A stretch of DNA of 64,000 nucleotides from Niallia sp. Man26 (GCF_022049065.2 NZ_CP095744.1:1240001-1304000); one strand, 5' to 3'. Counted from the first letter of the stretch, positions 14,366 through 23,084 are shown. The notes: generated from the letters alone by a model not told the origin. Numbers and translations are program-made.

Positions 14366-15733
14366 ATGAAATCCAACCGAAAAATTAAAAAGAGCACCGG
14401 TGAGCTATTAATGCAGGTTCTTGTTTTTACTCTTATTATCTCTGTAATGAATGCAACAATGTTTAATGTTGCACTACCAGTTATCAGTAAGCAATTTCAG
14501 CTTTCTCCATCACAAGCTAGTTGGATTATAACTGCTTATATGATTATTTATGCAATTGGTACAGTAACTTTTGGGAAAATGACAGATAAATATAGTTTGA
14601 AGAATTTGTTGACATTTGGTCTCATATTTTTATCCTTAGGATCTCTAATCGGTTTTATAGCAACCGAATATTGGATGATTATAGTTGCGCGAATTATACA
14701 AGCAGCTGGTGCATCTGTTATTCCAGCTCTATCAATGATAGTGCCAGTTCGTTATTTTTCACCTGAGAAGAGAGGGCGAGCATTAGGTACATCAGCAGTC
14801 GGTTTAGCGTTGGGAACTGCACTTGGTCCCATAGTAGCTGGATTTGTGACCAGTGCAATGAGTTGGCAAGTTTTATTCGCCATTCCACTTCTTTCACTAA
14901 TTACATTACCATTTTATCGTAAATATTTAGTTCATGAAAAAGGGAAAGAGTCAAAAATGGACTTCTTGGGAGGAGTATTTTTGGCAGGTACTGTAGCAAC
15001 ACTGTTACTCGCATTAACAAATGGTAATGGTTGGTTTTTGTTAGCTGGTGTAGTTTTATTAATTTTCTTCATAATACGTATCTATTACGCTACTGAACCA
15101 TTTGTAAACCCGGCTATTTTTCGAAATAAACAGTATTCATTAGGTCTTGCAATTACATTCGTAGTAACGGCAATAGGATTTGGTACACCTTATATTACGC
15201 CACAATTGTTATCAAACGTAAACGAATTGTCACCTGCTTTTACAGGCATCGTTATGTTACCTTCAGCCTTATTAACCGCAATTTTGGGAAGAAAAGGTGG
15301 GAAAATAGCTGATGAAAAAGGGAATCCATTTTTAGTTTATACAGCATCAACACTTCTCTTTATAGGATTTATATCTTTATCTTCAGTTGTTGGTATGTCA
15401 TCTGTATTTATTGCTATTTTCCTTATTTTTGGTATTTTGGGGCAATCATTCATGCAAATTGCCATGTCGAACACAATTTCACGTACGCTACCTAAAGAGC
15501 AGACAGGAATTGGGATGGGATTTTACTCAATGCTCAACTTCATTTCAGCAGCAGTATCGACAGCCACAATTGGAAAGGTACTTGATTACGGTACACAATC
15601 TGTTCATTTAAATACAAGTACTACATTGATATACAGTAATATTTTCCTTGTACTTGCCATTCTAATTGTTCTAATGACTGCTATTTATTATTTGAAATTT
15701 GGACATTCTGTCAAAAGGAATCTTACAAATTAG
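14366..15733 (+). CDS. MFS drug:proton antiporter (Tet(K/L)-like, 14-TM type)
   Basis: 455 residues with about 14 hydrophobic spans. Family motifs: NATMFNVALPVISKQFQLSP at the first loop, WIITAYMIIYAIGTVTFGKM then TDKYSLKNLL (motif A), and ALGTSAVGLALGTALGPIVAG (motif C, antiporter signature). Length and layout match Tet(K)/Tet(L) and related multidrug exporters (about 458 residues). The substrate is not determined by sequence. Regulated by the TetR gene upstream through the operator at 14247. GAGG precedes the ATG. Confidence 0.85.
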   Translation: MKSNRKIKKSTGELLMQVLVFTLIISVMNATMFNVALPVISKQFQLSPSQASWIITAYMIIYAIGTVTFGKMTDKYSLKNLLTFGLIFLSLGSLIGFIATEYWMIIVARIIQAAGASVIPALSMIVPVRYFSPEKRGRALGTSAVGLALGTALGPIVAGFVTSAMSWQVLFAIPLLSLITLPFYRKYLVHEKGKESKMDFLGGVFLAGTVATLLLALTNGNGWFLLAGVVLLIFFIIRIYYATEPFVNPAIFRNKQYSLGLAITFVVTAIGFGTPYITPQLLSNVNELSPAFTGIVMLPSALLTAILGRKGGKIADEKGNPFLVYTASTLLFIGFISLSSVVGMSSVFIAIFLIFGILGQSFMQIAMSNTISRTLPKEQTGIGMGFYSMLNFISAAVSTATIGKVLDYGTQSVHLNTSTTLIYSNIFLVLAILIVLMTAIYYLKFGHSVKRNLTN

Positions 15734-15836
15734 AACTTTAGAACTCAATGATTGGGGGTGGTTCCCAAAAAGTTACTTAACAGTTAACAGATAATAAAAT
15801 TATTAACCAATTATCTAATTTTAGGAGGAAAAACAA

Positions 15837-16388
15837 ATGAAGATAGTAGCAATTATAGGAAGTATACGTAAGGATTCTTACAACTTAAAACTTACTCAGT
15901 TTATGCAAAAACGATATAAAGAAAAATTCAATCTAGAAATTCTAAGTATTCGAGAACTACCATTCTATGATCAAGATATAGAAAATAATGCACCATCTAC
16001 AGTAAAAGAATTTAAAAGAAAAGTTGCTGAAGCTGATGCAGTTTTGTGGGTAACCCCTGAATATAATGGAACAATCCCAGGTGTATTAGGGAACACGATT
16101 GACTGGTTATCTCGGGTAGATAAAGTAATGGTAGGCAAACCATCATGGATTATCGGTGCTACTCCTGGATTTCTAGGTACAGTAAAAGCACAGTTACATT
16201 TACGAGAAATTTTATTTTCATTATCATCTCCACTTTTACCGGGTAATGAAGTGTATATTGGGGCTGTGCATGAAAAAATTAATGTTGCGGGTGAACTGAT
16301 TGATGAGCAAACAGTTAAATTTTTAGATCTTGTAGTTACTAATTTTCTATTCTGGATGAAACATCAAAAATCGTTTACTAGTAAATAA
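15837..16388 (+). CDS. NADPH-dependent FMN reductase family protein
   Basis: 183 residues, the normal size. The flavodoxin-like fold begins KIVAIIGSIRKDSYN (phosphate-binding loop GSIRxxSxN) and has TPEYNGTIPGVLGNTIDWLS, the conserved FMN-contacting segment. Reduces quinones, azo or nitro compounds in related proteins. TAGGAGG lies just upstream of the ATG. It follows the exporter and is likely co-transcribed, pointing to detoxification of a redox-active drug. Confidence 0.85.
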   Translation: MKIVAIIGSIRKDSYNLKLTQFMQKRYKEKFNLEILSIRELPFYDQDIENNAPSTVKEFKRKVAEADAVLWVTPEYNGTIPGVLGNTIDWLSRVDKVMVGKPSWIIGATPGFLGTVKAQLHLREILFSLSSPLLPGNEVYIGAVHEKINVAGELIDEQTVKFLDLVVTNFLFWMKHQKSFTSK

Positions 16389-16427
16389 TACAACTAATAA
16401 ATATCCCTTTAAAGGAGAATGATTAAA

Positions 16428-16625
16428 ATGCCTATCGTTAATATTAATATCGCACCAGAACTACTCCATGTAGATAAAGAAGAAGCATATAAGGAAATGG
16501 TAAAAGGAATAACACGGACTATTTCAGAAAGTGCAAAAGTACCTGCAGAAGCAGTACATGTTATGATTAATGAGACAAGTGCTAAACGTTATAGTGTTGC
16601 TGGAAAGTTTCTTATTGAAAAATAA
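16428..16625 (+). CDS. 4-oxalocrotonate tautomerase-like protein
   Basis: 65 residues. ATG 16428 gives the mature N-terminus Pro (MPIVNINIAPELL), the catalytic base of this family, and is spaced correctly from AAAGGAG; the ATG nine bases earlier is too close. Basic residues in the second half (KRYSVAGK) are usual. Last gene of the TetR-controlled module. Confidence 0.85.
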   Translation: MPIVNINIAPELLHVDKEEAYKEMVKGITRTISESAKVPAEAVHVMINETSAKRYSVAGKFLIEK

Positions 16626-16767
16626 AGTATTCTTTAGATAGGTTCAGTATTAAATTAATAAAGCTCGGATTCCTAAATAATTATAAAAGTTATTAATATT
16701 GTTGATGTGTAATTGTAAATTTAGAGATGATATAGGAATTATTCAGACAAAAATATAGGAAAAGCAA

Positions 16768-16941
16768 ATGAGAGATCACTTGGATGCACAAATCAATAGA
16801 CTAAGAAATAAAATGATCTATATTGGTATGAGAAAAGGATTTTCCTCTAAAGAAACCTTAATACTAAGTACAAAATTGGATAGTTTGTTAATCTTAAAAA
16901 TGAGGTTACTTAAAGAGAAGAATACTTCCCCAAAAGAATAG
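16768..16941 (+). CDS. Spo0E-like aspartyl-phosphate phosphatase
   Basis: 57 residues (starting MRDHLDAQINRLRNKMIYIG). It shows the family pattern: INxLRxxMI, then G, TLILSTKLDSLL with the S-x-x-LD motif that inserts into the phosphorelay protein. Members dephosphorylate Spo0A~P and restrain sporulation. TAGGAAA precedes the ATG and an intrinsic terminator follows. Family recognition is good; which phosphoprotein it acts on is unknown. Confidence 0.75.
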   Translation: MRDHLDAQINRLRNKMIYIGMRKGFSSKETLILSTKLDSLLILKMRLLKEKNTSPKE

Positions 16942-16973
16942 TTAATTATAATTAGATATATTTTGAGGTATTG

Positions 16974-17012
16974 AAAAAGGAGAGTACTACGGTTTGTAGA
17001 CTCTCCTTTTGT
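16974..17012 (+). terminator. Strong intrinsic terminator
   Basis: AAAAGGAGAGT...ACTCTCCTTTT with an inner CTAC/GTAG stem (16975-17010), then TTTTG. It ends the Spo0E-like gene. Confidence 0.85.
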
Positions 17013-17862
17013 TTATATAAGGAAACATATGTGAAAAATAACACTTGAACGAAAGGTTATATTAGAGAGAAGCTTTTCTCTTATGTCGCAATAAGAGGAG
17101 GTAATTCTGCACTTAATAAATAAACAGTTGAAGGAGAGAGGAGAAAGTATATGAGAGAGTGTAGAAGCATTGAAGAGGTAAGAGAAAGTATTGATTATCA
17201 TTTAGCAGCTTGTTCAACGTAACGACTTCTATCGCTTATTAACTTTACAATTTGATTATCACGGAAGAAACGTGGCAGCACTCCTGTAACAAATGAAGAA
17301 AAATTGGCTTATGTCACAAACCGAAAAGGGTTGTTAATAAGTTAAGAAAAAATGTTAAGCTTTCCAAATGAAACGATAAAATAAACTTAAGCATTTAAAA
17401 TAGACTATCTTCTTTTATATATCAAGAATTAGTTCTTCATTCAAAAATTAATACTAGGCAAGAGTAAGAAACTGAAATTACATAAGGCAATGCTATAAAT
17501 GTGCATAGCCTTTTTGTATGTTTGATAATGGAGCTTGTGAACTATTACACTTAAACAATAGGGGGCAATAGTTAAACAAGAATTATGAAACACAAGGTGT
17601 TTTCGTGTTTCTTTTTTTAGTAGTATCAACAGTGAAGTTCTGCGAACCGCGAAAAATTTATAGTAAAATGTAATAAAAGAATCAATGTGCAATGTTATCA
17701 ATCAACTGCAAAAGCCTTTTAGAACGTTTAATTACTTTTAAGAGGCTTTTTCTTATGGTTTTGAACTTTTATAATTTCACAGCCTAAGTTAAGGCGAACA
17801 AGCTTCACAAAAAACAGTAAAACATACAATACCTTTAGAGATTTATTTAAAATAAGGTAGCG
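17013..17862. other. 850-base stretch without a clear gene, rich in hairpins
   Basis: No convincing coding frame; a 23-codon frame at 17151 after GGAGAGAGGAG is the only plausible one. It contains a cassette repeat (17268-17322) and three terminator-like hairpins: AAGGCAATGC/GCATAGCCTT with TTTTT (17482-17516), GAAACAC/GTGTTTC with seven Ts (17587-17618), and AAAAGCCTTTTA/TTTTAAGAGGCTTTTT (17708-17754). These suggest lost cassettes or small RNAs. Confidence 0.5.
17268..17322 (+). repeat. Cassette-boundary repeat
   Basis: AACGTGGCAGCACTCCTGTA then ACAAATGAAGAAAAATTGGC and TTATGTCACAAACCG. It shows the CTTATGTCACAAAC link also present at 2970-2985. Confidence 0.7.
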
Positions 17863-18258
17863 ATGTTTCAAATGTATCAAAATATAAATGATAATCGACA
17901 ATTTCTAAACTTTCTATTACCATCATTTCCAGGCCCATCAGGTCCACCTGGTTTCCCAGGACCTGGGTTTGGAGGTCCATCAGGTCTACCACCATTACAA
18001 CCTTCACAAGCTCCAACAGCTCCTCCTCCACCATTTATTCCTCAACAAGCAGCTGCTTCACCATTTGCTGTGGATCCTGGAGCAATAAGATTTTGCCTGT
18101 TTCGTAATACTTTTATTTGGCTAAGTAATGGTACAGGATTTTGGTTTTATCCCGTATTCGTAGGTCCAAGATCTGTTGCTGGTTTCAGATGGAATGGAAG
18201 GACTTGGGTGATTTTTGGTATTGACACAAGAAGAATTATTTCATTTACATGTTACTAA
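17863..18258 (+). CDS. Pro/Gly-rich small protein with aromatic C-terminal domain
   Basis: 131 residues. Residues about 20-70 are collagen-like or Pro-rich (PGPSGPPGFPGPGFGGPSG; APTAPPPPFIPQQ). The C-terminal 60 residues (FCLFRNTFIWLSNGTGFWFY, then VFVGPRSVAGFRWNGRTWV) belong to a small Bacillus-type family that I recognise only by pattern, with an FWFYPxxVG-SVAGxRW core. No signal peptide. AAGGTAG precedes the ATG. A spore or surface role is suggested by the neighbouring tgl and YjcZ-type genes only. Confidence 0.6.
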   Translation: MFQMYQNINDNRQFLNFLLPSFPGPSGPPGFPGPGFGGPSGLPPLQPSQAPTAPPPPFIPQQAAASPFAVDPGAIRFCLFRNTFIWLSNGTGFWFYPVFVGPRSVAGFRWNGRTWVIFGIDTRRIISFTCY

Positions 18259-18267
18259 ATACATTTA

Positions 18268-18302
18268 GGGTGATGCTTTCATTAGAGCATCGCCCTTTTA
18301 CT
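18268..18302 (+). terminator. Intrinsic terminator
   Basis: GGGTGATGCT (18268-18277) pairs with AGCATCGCCC (18286-18295), then TTTTA. Confidence 0.8.
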
Positions 18303-18477
18303 TAGTTAAGAATGAATTGGCATTTAGATTAAAGAATCTGTTTATTGAGGGAGCAACTTAATCAAGGATTTAATATTTACTTAGTCATTTATGCATAAAT
18401 AGCTTCCTACCAACAAGATTTGATTTCATTTTTTAAGAAGACGGGAAAATAAAAAAGCAGAGAATGGAGGAATAAAA

Positions 18478-19329
18478 GTGATACAAGTAATGGGTAAATC
18501 CTTTGAATTCCAAGGGAATTTGGAATTGGATCAAGTTGAAAAAAATATACTGCAATATATGCAAGAAGATCATATCGTATATTCTTATATTTCTTCGAGA
18601 GAATTACTTTTTGAAATTAAATTACGGAAAAATATTATTAAAAGTGCAAAAGAAATGAATGAAACCAAGCCTGAATTTACTATTTTTGAGCAAGCTCGAT
18701 GTAACCGGAATTACTGGCAATTAACTAAGGCTGGTGGTTTTTTGTTAAGACCGGATGTAAGGCCTTCTGATGCAATTATGGACATTTTTAAGAACAGTTC
18801 GCTGTATGCGTTTGAATGTGCAACAGCTTCTGTGATTATCTATTACTATGCTACGTTAAAGACCATTGGACATCATTTATTTAATGCACATTTTCAAGAA
18901 CTGTATCTATATAGCTGGCATACAGATACAGATCTTGGTCTAGTTACGTTTTATTCAGATGGTTTTTTACCTGGTGACGTTGTTTATTTTGATAATCCTG
19001 ACTATAATTCACAAACACCATGGTTTAGAGGGGTAAATGCCATACTTTTAGATGATTGGAGATATTTCGGACATGGATTTTCCATTAAGACAGATGAAGA
19101 AATTGTTCAGGTTCTAAATAAAAAGAGAATGGAAGGGAGTAAACAGTCCGCAGTCCTGACAAGTTTGTTGACAAGACCTTCTTTTTCCCGTTTATCAGCA
19201 TTAACAAACAGACAACAGACTAGCAGTGATTTCAAAATGAAACAACATGTCGCGCACCATAACCGGAGTTCCATATCATTACTAAATTATTATAATTATA
19301 TAATTTCATTGGGATATCAGTTCTTCTAA
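18478..19329 (+). CDS. tgl: Protein-glutamine gamma-glutamyltransferase (spore coat transglutaminase)
   Basis: 283 residues; B. subtilis Tgl has 245, and the excess is a C-terminal extension. The active-site Cys is C114 in YAFECATASVIIYYYATL, identical in pattern to Tgl, and the downstream YLYSWHTDTDLG and GDVVYFDNPDYN segments match. It forms glutamyl-lysine cross-links between spore coat proteins. GTG start with GGAGG 7-8 bases upstream. The C-terminal tail (after about residue 230) is not part of the usual enzyme. Confidence 0.9.
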   Translation: MIQVMGKSFEFQGNLELDQVEKNILQYMQEDHIVYSYISSRELLFEIKLRKNIIKSAKEMNETKPEFTIFEQARCNRNYWQLTKAGGFLLRPDVRPSDAIMDIFKNSSLYAFECATASVIIYYYATLKTIGHHLFNAHFQELYLYSWHTDTDLGLVTFYSDGFLPGDVVYFDNPDYNSQTPWFRGVNAILLDDWRYFGHGFSIKTDEEIVQVLNKKRMEGSKQSAVLTSLLTRPSFSRLSALTNRQQTSSDFKMKQHVAHHNRSSISLLNYYNYIISLGYQFF

Positions 19330-19474
19330 GATAAAATAAGCATAAGCAAATTATACGATAAATTGCATTTTTAATTACCGGGTAAAAACCCAATTTTCAG
19401 TAGACGGGCTCCATTTTCATATTTGAGCGTATCATGTAGTGATAAGCTTACTTAAAAAGAAAGGATGTTTAATT

Positions 19475-19678
19475 ATGTATGCAAACGTGAACGCACCTCC
19501 AACTGTCGGAGCAAATGTTCCTCCTCAACCGACTACGGCCCCTACTTTTGTTCAATCATTCCCATCCTATACGGCTCCAGCTTACAGTTATGCCTGTCCA
19601 ACATATCAAAATAATAACTTTATCTTAATTGTCGTGTTATTTATTTTATTAATCATTGTGGGAGCATGTATCTGTTAA
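19475..19678 (+). CDS. YjcZ-family sporulation-type membrane peptide
   Basis: 67 residues. Pro/Thr-rich N-terminal part, then a single C-terminal membrane span NNFILIVVLFILLIIVGACI, the hallmark of the YjcZ/YoaG-type small Bacillus proteins. ATG 19475 is preferred to the upstream in-frame start because AAAGGATG precedes it. Family members are often expressed during sporulation; no function is known. Confidence 0.75.
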   Translation: MYANVNAPPTVGANVPPQPTTAPTFVQSFPSYTAPAYSYACPTYQNNNFILIVVLFILLIIVGACIC

Positions 19679-20289
19679 ATATTTTTTCTGCTTAGGTAGA
19701 AAAAATATAGCTCATTTGGTGGTATTAAAGATACGTTAACAATGAGATTTACAATTACAATGCAAGAGAATATAGAAAGTCCCCCTAGCAATGTCGTGGC
19801 AAAGCTGTAATAAAAAACGTAAGAGATAAAGTGGGGGAGTGCATTCCTTTTTTAAAGGGGAGTGCTTTTCTTTGTATGCGAATAGGTAGATTGTTGAAAA
19901 GGCAGTTTACATATTCTATTTTTCAAAAAAGCTTACTGATTAAGAAATTCTGGCTGATCTTATAATTCGATAGGGGGCGTTAGTTGAAGAAAACAAATAA
20001 TATAGAATTTACGCATCCATAGTTATAGTGAATAAAAAATTAAACTATTAAAGAAATTCTATAATCTATATATTTTTAAGAATATATATAAAGTACCGCT
20101 TCATGGTTTGCGGTAGGTATTGGTGTAGCCGCTGCCTTAGGTTTGTTCGGAAATAAATAGAAAAAGAAAAAACATTAACAATTGCACTCAGAATAGGAGT
20201 GCTTTTTCTATGACATTACAAGATAGTTGTAATGAAACTTCATATTGGTAATAATGGAACAAAAAGGGGATGAGGGGAGGAGAGTAGAA
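19679..20289. other. Spacer with decayed small gene and two terminators
   Basis: Holds a degenerate cassette repeat (GTCGTGGCAAAGCTGTAATA, 19793-19812), a terminator-like stem (19846-19872 with TTTT), and another GGCAGTTTAC at 19901. A TTG start with AGGGGGC at 19983 gives only KKTNNIEFTHP before a stop, and 20092-20160 encodes STASWFAVGIGVAAALGLFG-NK. Together these look like two ends of one broken small gene. A terminator (20184-20208) follows. Confidence 0.45.
20184..20208 (+). terminator. Intrinsic terminator
   Basis: GCACTC (20184-20189) pairs with GAGTGC (20197-20202), followed by TTTTTCT. Confidence 0.7.
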
Positions 20290-20868
20290 GTGGAAAATAC
20301 ACTTTTATTGGTTACAGGAACATCTTTTACATTAAATTTTTTAATTTATATACAAAATATCTATCTCAATCAAAATCAAACAGATGAAGAAATAAGATTC
20401 CCTTATTCATCAACAGAAATAGCCTTTAAAGAGGATTTTCCCAAGCAATATGAACAATTATGGAAGGCTATTGCAGAAAAGGTCAAACTAGATAATAGCT
20501 ATATATATGAACTATCCAATGAAGATAAAAAATTATTTTACGATAGATTATTGGAGGGTAAGTCAGAGGCCCCCGAATGTTTTAATCAGATTTATAAAAG
20601 CTTTCAAGCATGGTGGAACAGCTTGGCAGGATCTTTTTCACTGGAAAGATCCATTGATTCATCAACGATTGGAAAATTATATGAGGATTTATCTAATTTA
20701 CTGAAAGTAAGGGGAAAAACTCCACAAAACTCATTGTACATTAGCTTAATTTATGACAAATGTTTATTAGCTAATAGTCCGTCCTCTCCTTCTTTTGCAG
20801 TTTTAGCTATTGAGGAATTTTTTATTAGATACAGAGAATTAGTTCCCAAATTAGAAAAATCCTTTTAA
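20290..20868 (+). CDS. Hypothetical protein, 192 aa
   Basis: GTG 20290 has a very strong GGGGAGGAGAG upstream; the frame opens earlier, but without a site. The N-terminus MENTLLLVTGTSFTLNFLIY is hydrophobic and could be one membrane span; the rest is soluble and helical (FKEDFPKQYEQLWKAIAEKV). No family recognised. Faces away from bltR, with only a weak GGCAT/ATGCC hairpin between them. Confidence 0.55.
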   Translation: MENTLLLVTGTSFTLNFLIYIQNIYLNQNQTDEEIRFPYSSTEIAFKEDFPKQYEQLWKAIAEKVKLDNSYIYELSNEDKKLFYDRLLEGKSEAPECFNQIYKSFQAWWNSLAGSFSLERSIDSSTIGKLYEDLSNLLKVRGKTPQNSLYISLIYDKCLLANSPSSPSFAVLAIEEFFIRYRELVPKLEKSF

Positions 20869-20970
20869 TGCGTTTTTTTCAGTAAATGGATTAAACTACT
20901 AGCGGCATTAATCATCAGGTTGATGCCTTTTGGGTTTTCCATTTAGAGAAATGATCGATGGTTTTAAATA

Positions 20971-21792
20971 TTAAATGACATGAACCATAATTTTTGTGAT
21001 GTACTCTTCTTCTCGATTTTTGACCACATTATCATATATATATTCCTCAAAAACATACTCTCCTAAGGTTAAATTTAAACGATTCATTTCAGCAAAAATA
21101 CGCGTATATGTTTTATCGATGTCTTTTTCTAAACCGATGTGGTAGCCGATTAAATAATAACCCTTTAAAGATGGATGGAATGTGTAGCTGTCTTTTTGTT
21201 TCGGTTGCTCCATATATAAATAATTATAGTTAGTGTACTCTCCTTTTAGTACTTCCTCACGCATAGTCATACCGCCGATTGGATAGCCTGTATCTAGTTC
21301 TTTCACATATAGTTCGGTAATAAAATCAGACACAGCCTCCACAAATTCTTCATCAGGTATGTCTTTTATATTCCTGCTTAAATACAGGTTAGCTGCAGAA
21401 ATTTGTTCTAGTGATATTTGCTCAAAGTTGAGGCTTGAGGCTTGTTCCATTAGCTTAATTTTTGCTTCGATAATCTGCTCGTTTTTCTCTAATTCCTTCC
21501 TTTTTTGTATCAATAAATCTTTTTGTTGATACATTAGTGATAAAAATTCTTCTGGTGATTTATTCTGCGTATATTGTTGGATATCGTTTAATGACATTCC
21601 TAAATCTTTTAATAAATCAATTACAATAAATAACTCTAATTGGCGAATAGAATAGTAACGATAGCCCTTAGAGTCTTTTATAACAGGTGATAAAAGGCCA
21701 ATTTGTTCATAATAAATAACTGTTTGCTTATTAACTTTACATAGTTTGGCAAACTCGCCAGTAGTGAAATATTTTGAATTTTCATGTTCCAT
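20971..21792 (-). CDS. bltR: MerR-family multidrug regulator, BltR-like
   Basis: 273 residues, the same length class as B. subtilis BltR. The N-terminal MerR HTH (YFTTGEFAKLCKVNKQTVIY, YEQIGLLSPVIKDSKGYRYY) is followed by a coiled dimer helix (residues about 80-120) and a GyrI-like effector-binding domain. Divergent from a BltD-like acetyltransferase with a 19-bp-spacer promoter between them, the arrangement of the blt system. The pump gene itself is not adjacent. Confidence 0.8.
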   Translation of the reverse strand: MEHENSKYFTTGEFAKLCKVNKQTVIYYEQIGLLSPVIKDSKGYRYYSIRQLELFIVIDLLKDLGMSLNDIQQYTQNKSPEEFLSLMYQQKDLLIQKRKELEKNEQIIEAKIKLMEQASSLNFEQISLEQISAANLYLSRNIKDIPDEEFVEAVSDFITELYVKELDTGYPIGGMTMREEVLKGEYTNYNYLYMEQPKQKDSYTFHPSLKGYYLIGYHIGLEKDIDKTYTRIFAEMNRLNLTLGEYVFEEYIYDNVVKNREEEYITKIMVHVI

Positions 21793-21809
21793 ATTTTTGA
21801 ATCTCCTTC

Positions 21810-21840
21810 TTGACTATATAGTTACTATATACATTAAGAT
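21810..21840 (+). promoter_or_regulatory. MerR-type promoter of bltD with 19-bp spacer
   Basis: TTGACT (21810-21815) and TAAGAT (21835-21840) are separated by 19 bases. The spacer holds the inverted repeat TATATAG-TTA-CTATATA (21815-21831). A long spacer with a dyad is the defining MerR-family target, where the activator twists the DNA to align -35 and -10. Confidence 0.85.
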
Positions 21841-21892
21841 GATTTCAAAATCAATCATTATGTAGTCCACATTTAAGGATGGAGATGTCTAT

Positions 21893-22354
21893 ATGAAAAC
21901 TATTGAGATTAGGCCAGTAACCAAAGCAAATGCTTCAGAAGTTCTAGCCTTAAAAGTCAATGAAAGCCAGAGGCACTATATTGAAACAACCGAACAGTGT
22001 TTAGAAGACGCAAAAAATTGCGTTTACTACAAGCCTGTCGGTCTTTATAAGGAAGGTGTTTTAGTTGGTTTTGCCATGTACGGATGGTTTCCTGAATATG
22101 ATGAAAATCATAAAAAGGGAAAAGTATGGCTAGATCGGTATTTAATTGATGAAAGATTTCAAGGCCAAGGTCTAGGCAGTATATTTTTAAAAACGCTAAT
22201 CAGCAAGTTAATTAATGAATTCGCATGCACAAAGATTTTTTTAAGTATTTATGATACTAACATACATGCTATAAGCCTTTATAAGCGCTATGGTTTCACC
22301 TTTAATGGAGAATTGGATTTTAACGGAGAAAAAGTGATGGAATTAATCGTATAG
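21893..22354 (+). CDS. bltD: Spermidine/spermine N1-acetyltransferase, BltD-like
   Basis: 153 residues. Closely matches B. subtilis BltD as remembered: CLEDAKNCVYYKPVGLYKEG, VGFAMYGWFPEYDE, VWLDRYLIDERFQGQGLGSI (acetyl-CoA motif A, R/Q-x-x-G-x-G) and HAISLYKRYGFTFNGELDFN. Acetylates polyamines. Activated by BltR from the promoter just upstream. In B. subtilis it is in an operon with the pump blt; here the best blt match lies 39 kb away. Confidence 0.88.
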   Translation: MKTIEIRPVTKANASEVLALKVNESQRHYIETTEQCLEDAKNCVYYKPVGLYKEGVLVGFAMYGWFPEYDENHKKGKVWLDRYLIDERFQGQGLGSIFLKTLISKLINEFACTKIFLSIYDTNIHAISLYKRYGFTFNGELDFNGEKVMELIV

Positions 22355-22400
22355 CTTTTTATGTATCATTTTAGACCAGAAAAAAAGGAGCAATAAGCAA

Positions 22401-22949
22401 ATGCATTTTAAAATCGAAACTATTAAAACTACAAAGGAGTTTAATAAAGTGAAAGCATTAATCTCCGAATCATTCCCTAGAAATGAGCAAATTCCATTTT
22501 GGTTTCTTCTATGGAAGTCGAAGAAAAACTTCGTAGACCTATTAGGTGTATATGCTGATAATTCGTTAGTAGGTTTTATTTATTTAATTACACATAAAGA
22601 TTTAACCTTTGTTTTGTATTTTGCTATTGATAATAAGCATAGATCAAAGGGGTTTGGTAGTATGGCAATTAGTAAGTTGAGGGAGTATTGCCCAAATAAT
22701 CGAATCATGCTTAACATAGAAGCAGTTAAAAAAAATGCAAGTAATTATGAGCAAAGAGTTAAAAGAAAGAAGTTTTATATAAATAATGGGTTTAAAAACG
22801 CTAGTCTTATGATAGAAGAGAATAGTAATAATTTATTTGAAGTTTTAGTAAATAACAGCGATGTTACAGTAGCAGAATACGCTAATCTGTTGAAGCGATT
22901 TACTGGAAGATTGCTATATCTATTTTTTAAGCCGAAATTTATCCGATAG
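22401..22949 (+). CDS. GNAT-family N-acetyltransferase
   Basis: 182 residues. Motif A is YFAIDNKHRSKGFGSMAISK, with beta4 LVGFIYLITHKDLTFVLYF before it and a later YINNGFKN. AAGGAG precedes the ATG. It sits after bltD, possibly on the same transcript, and is followed by a clear terminator. Substrate unknown. Confidence 0.8.
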   Translation: MHFKIETIKTTKEFNKVKALISESFPRNEQIPFWFLLWKSKKNFVDLLGVYADNSLVGFIYLITHKDLTFVLYFAIDNKHRSKGFGSMAISKLREYCPNNRIMLNIEAVKKNASNYEQRVKRKKFYINNGFKNASLMIEENSNNLFEVLVNNSDVTVAEYANLLKRFTGRLLYLFFKPKFIR

Positions 22950-22958
22950 ATTCAACAT

Positions 22959-22996
22959 ATCAAAGCTAATGTAAAAATTTGCTTTGATCTTTTTTA
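22959..22996 (+). terminator. Intrinsic terminator
   Basis: ATCAAAGC (22959-22966) pairs with GCTTTGAT (22981-22988), followed by CTTTTTTA. Confidence 0.8.
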
Positions 22997-23084
22997 TGTC
23001 TGAAACCTATTGTTCTATATTTCGTATTTGTAAACAAAGCCTATTACGAATAAAGTCTCTTGAACCAAAAGGAGGTAAATCAAA

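Noticed and set aside
17441..17701. 86-codon minus-strand frame
   Set aside because: No start signals, and it runs through two terminator hairpins.
2936..19812. CRISPR array formed by the repeated GGCAGCATTCCTG cores
   Set aside because: Copies are degenerate, separated by whole genes rather than 30-40 base spacers, and no cas genes are present.
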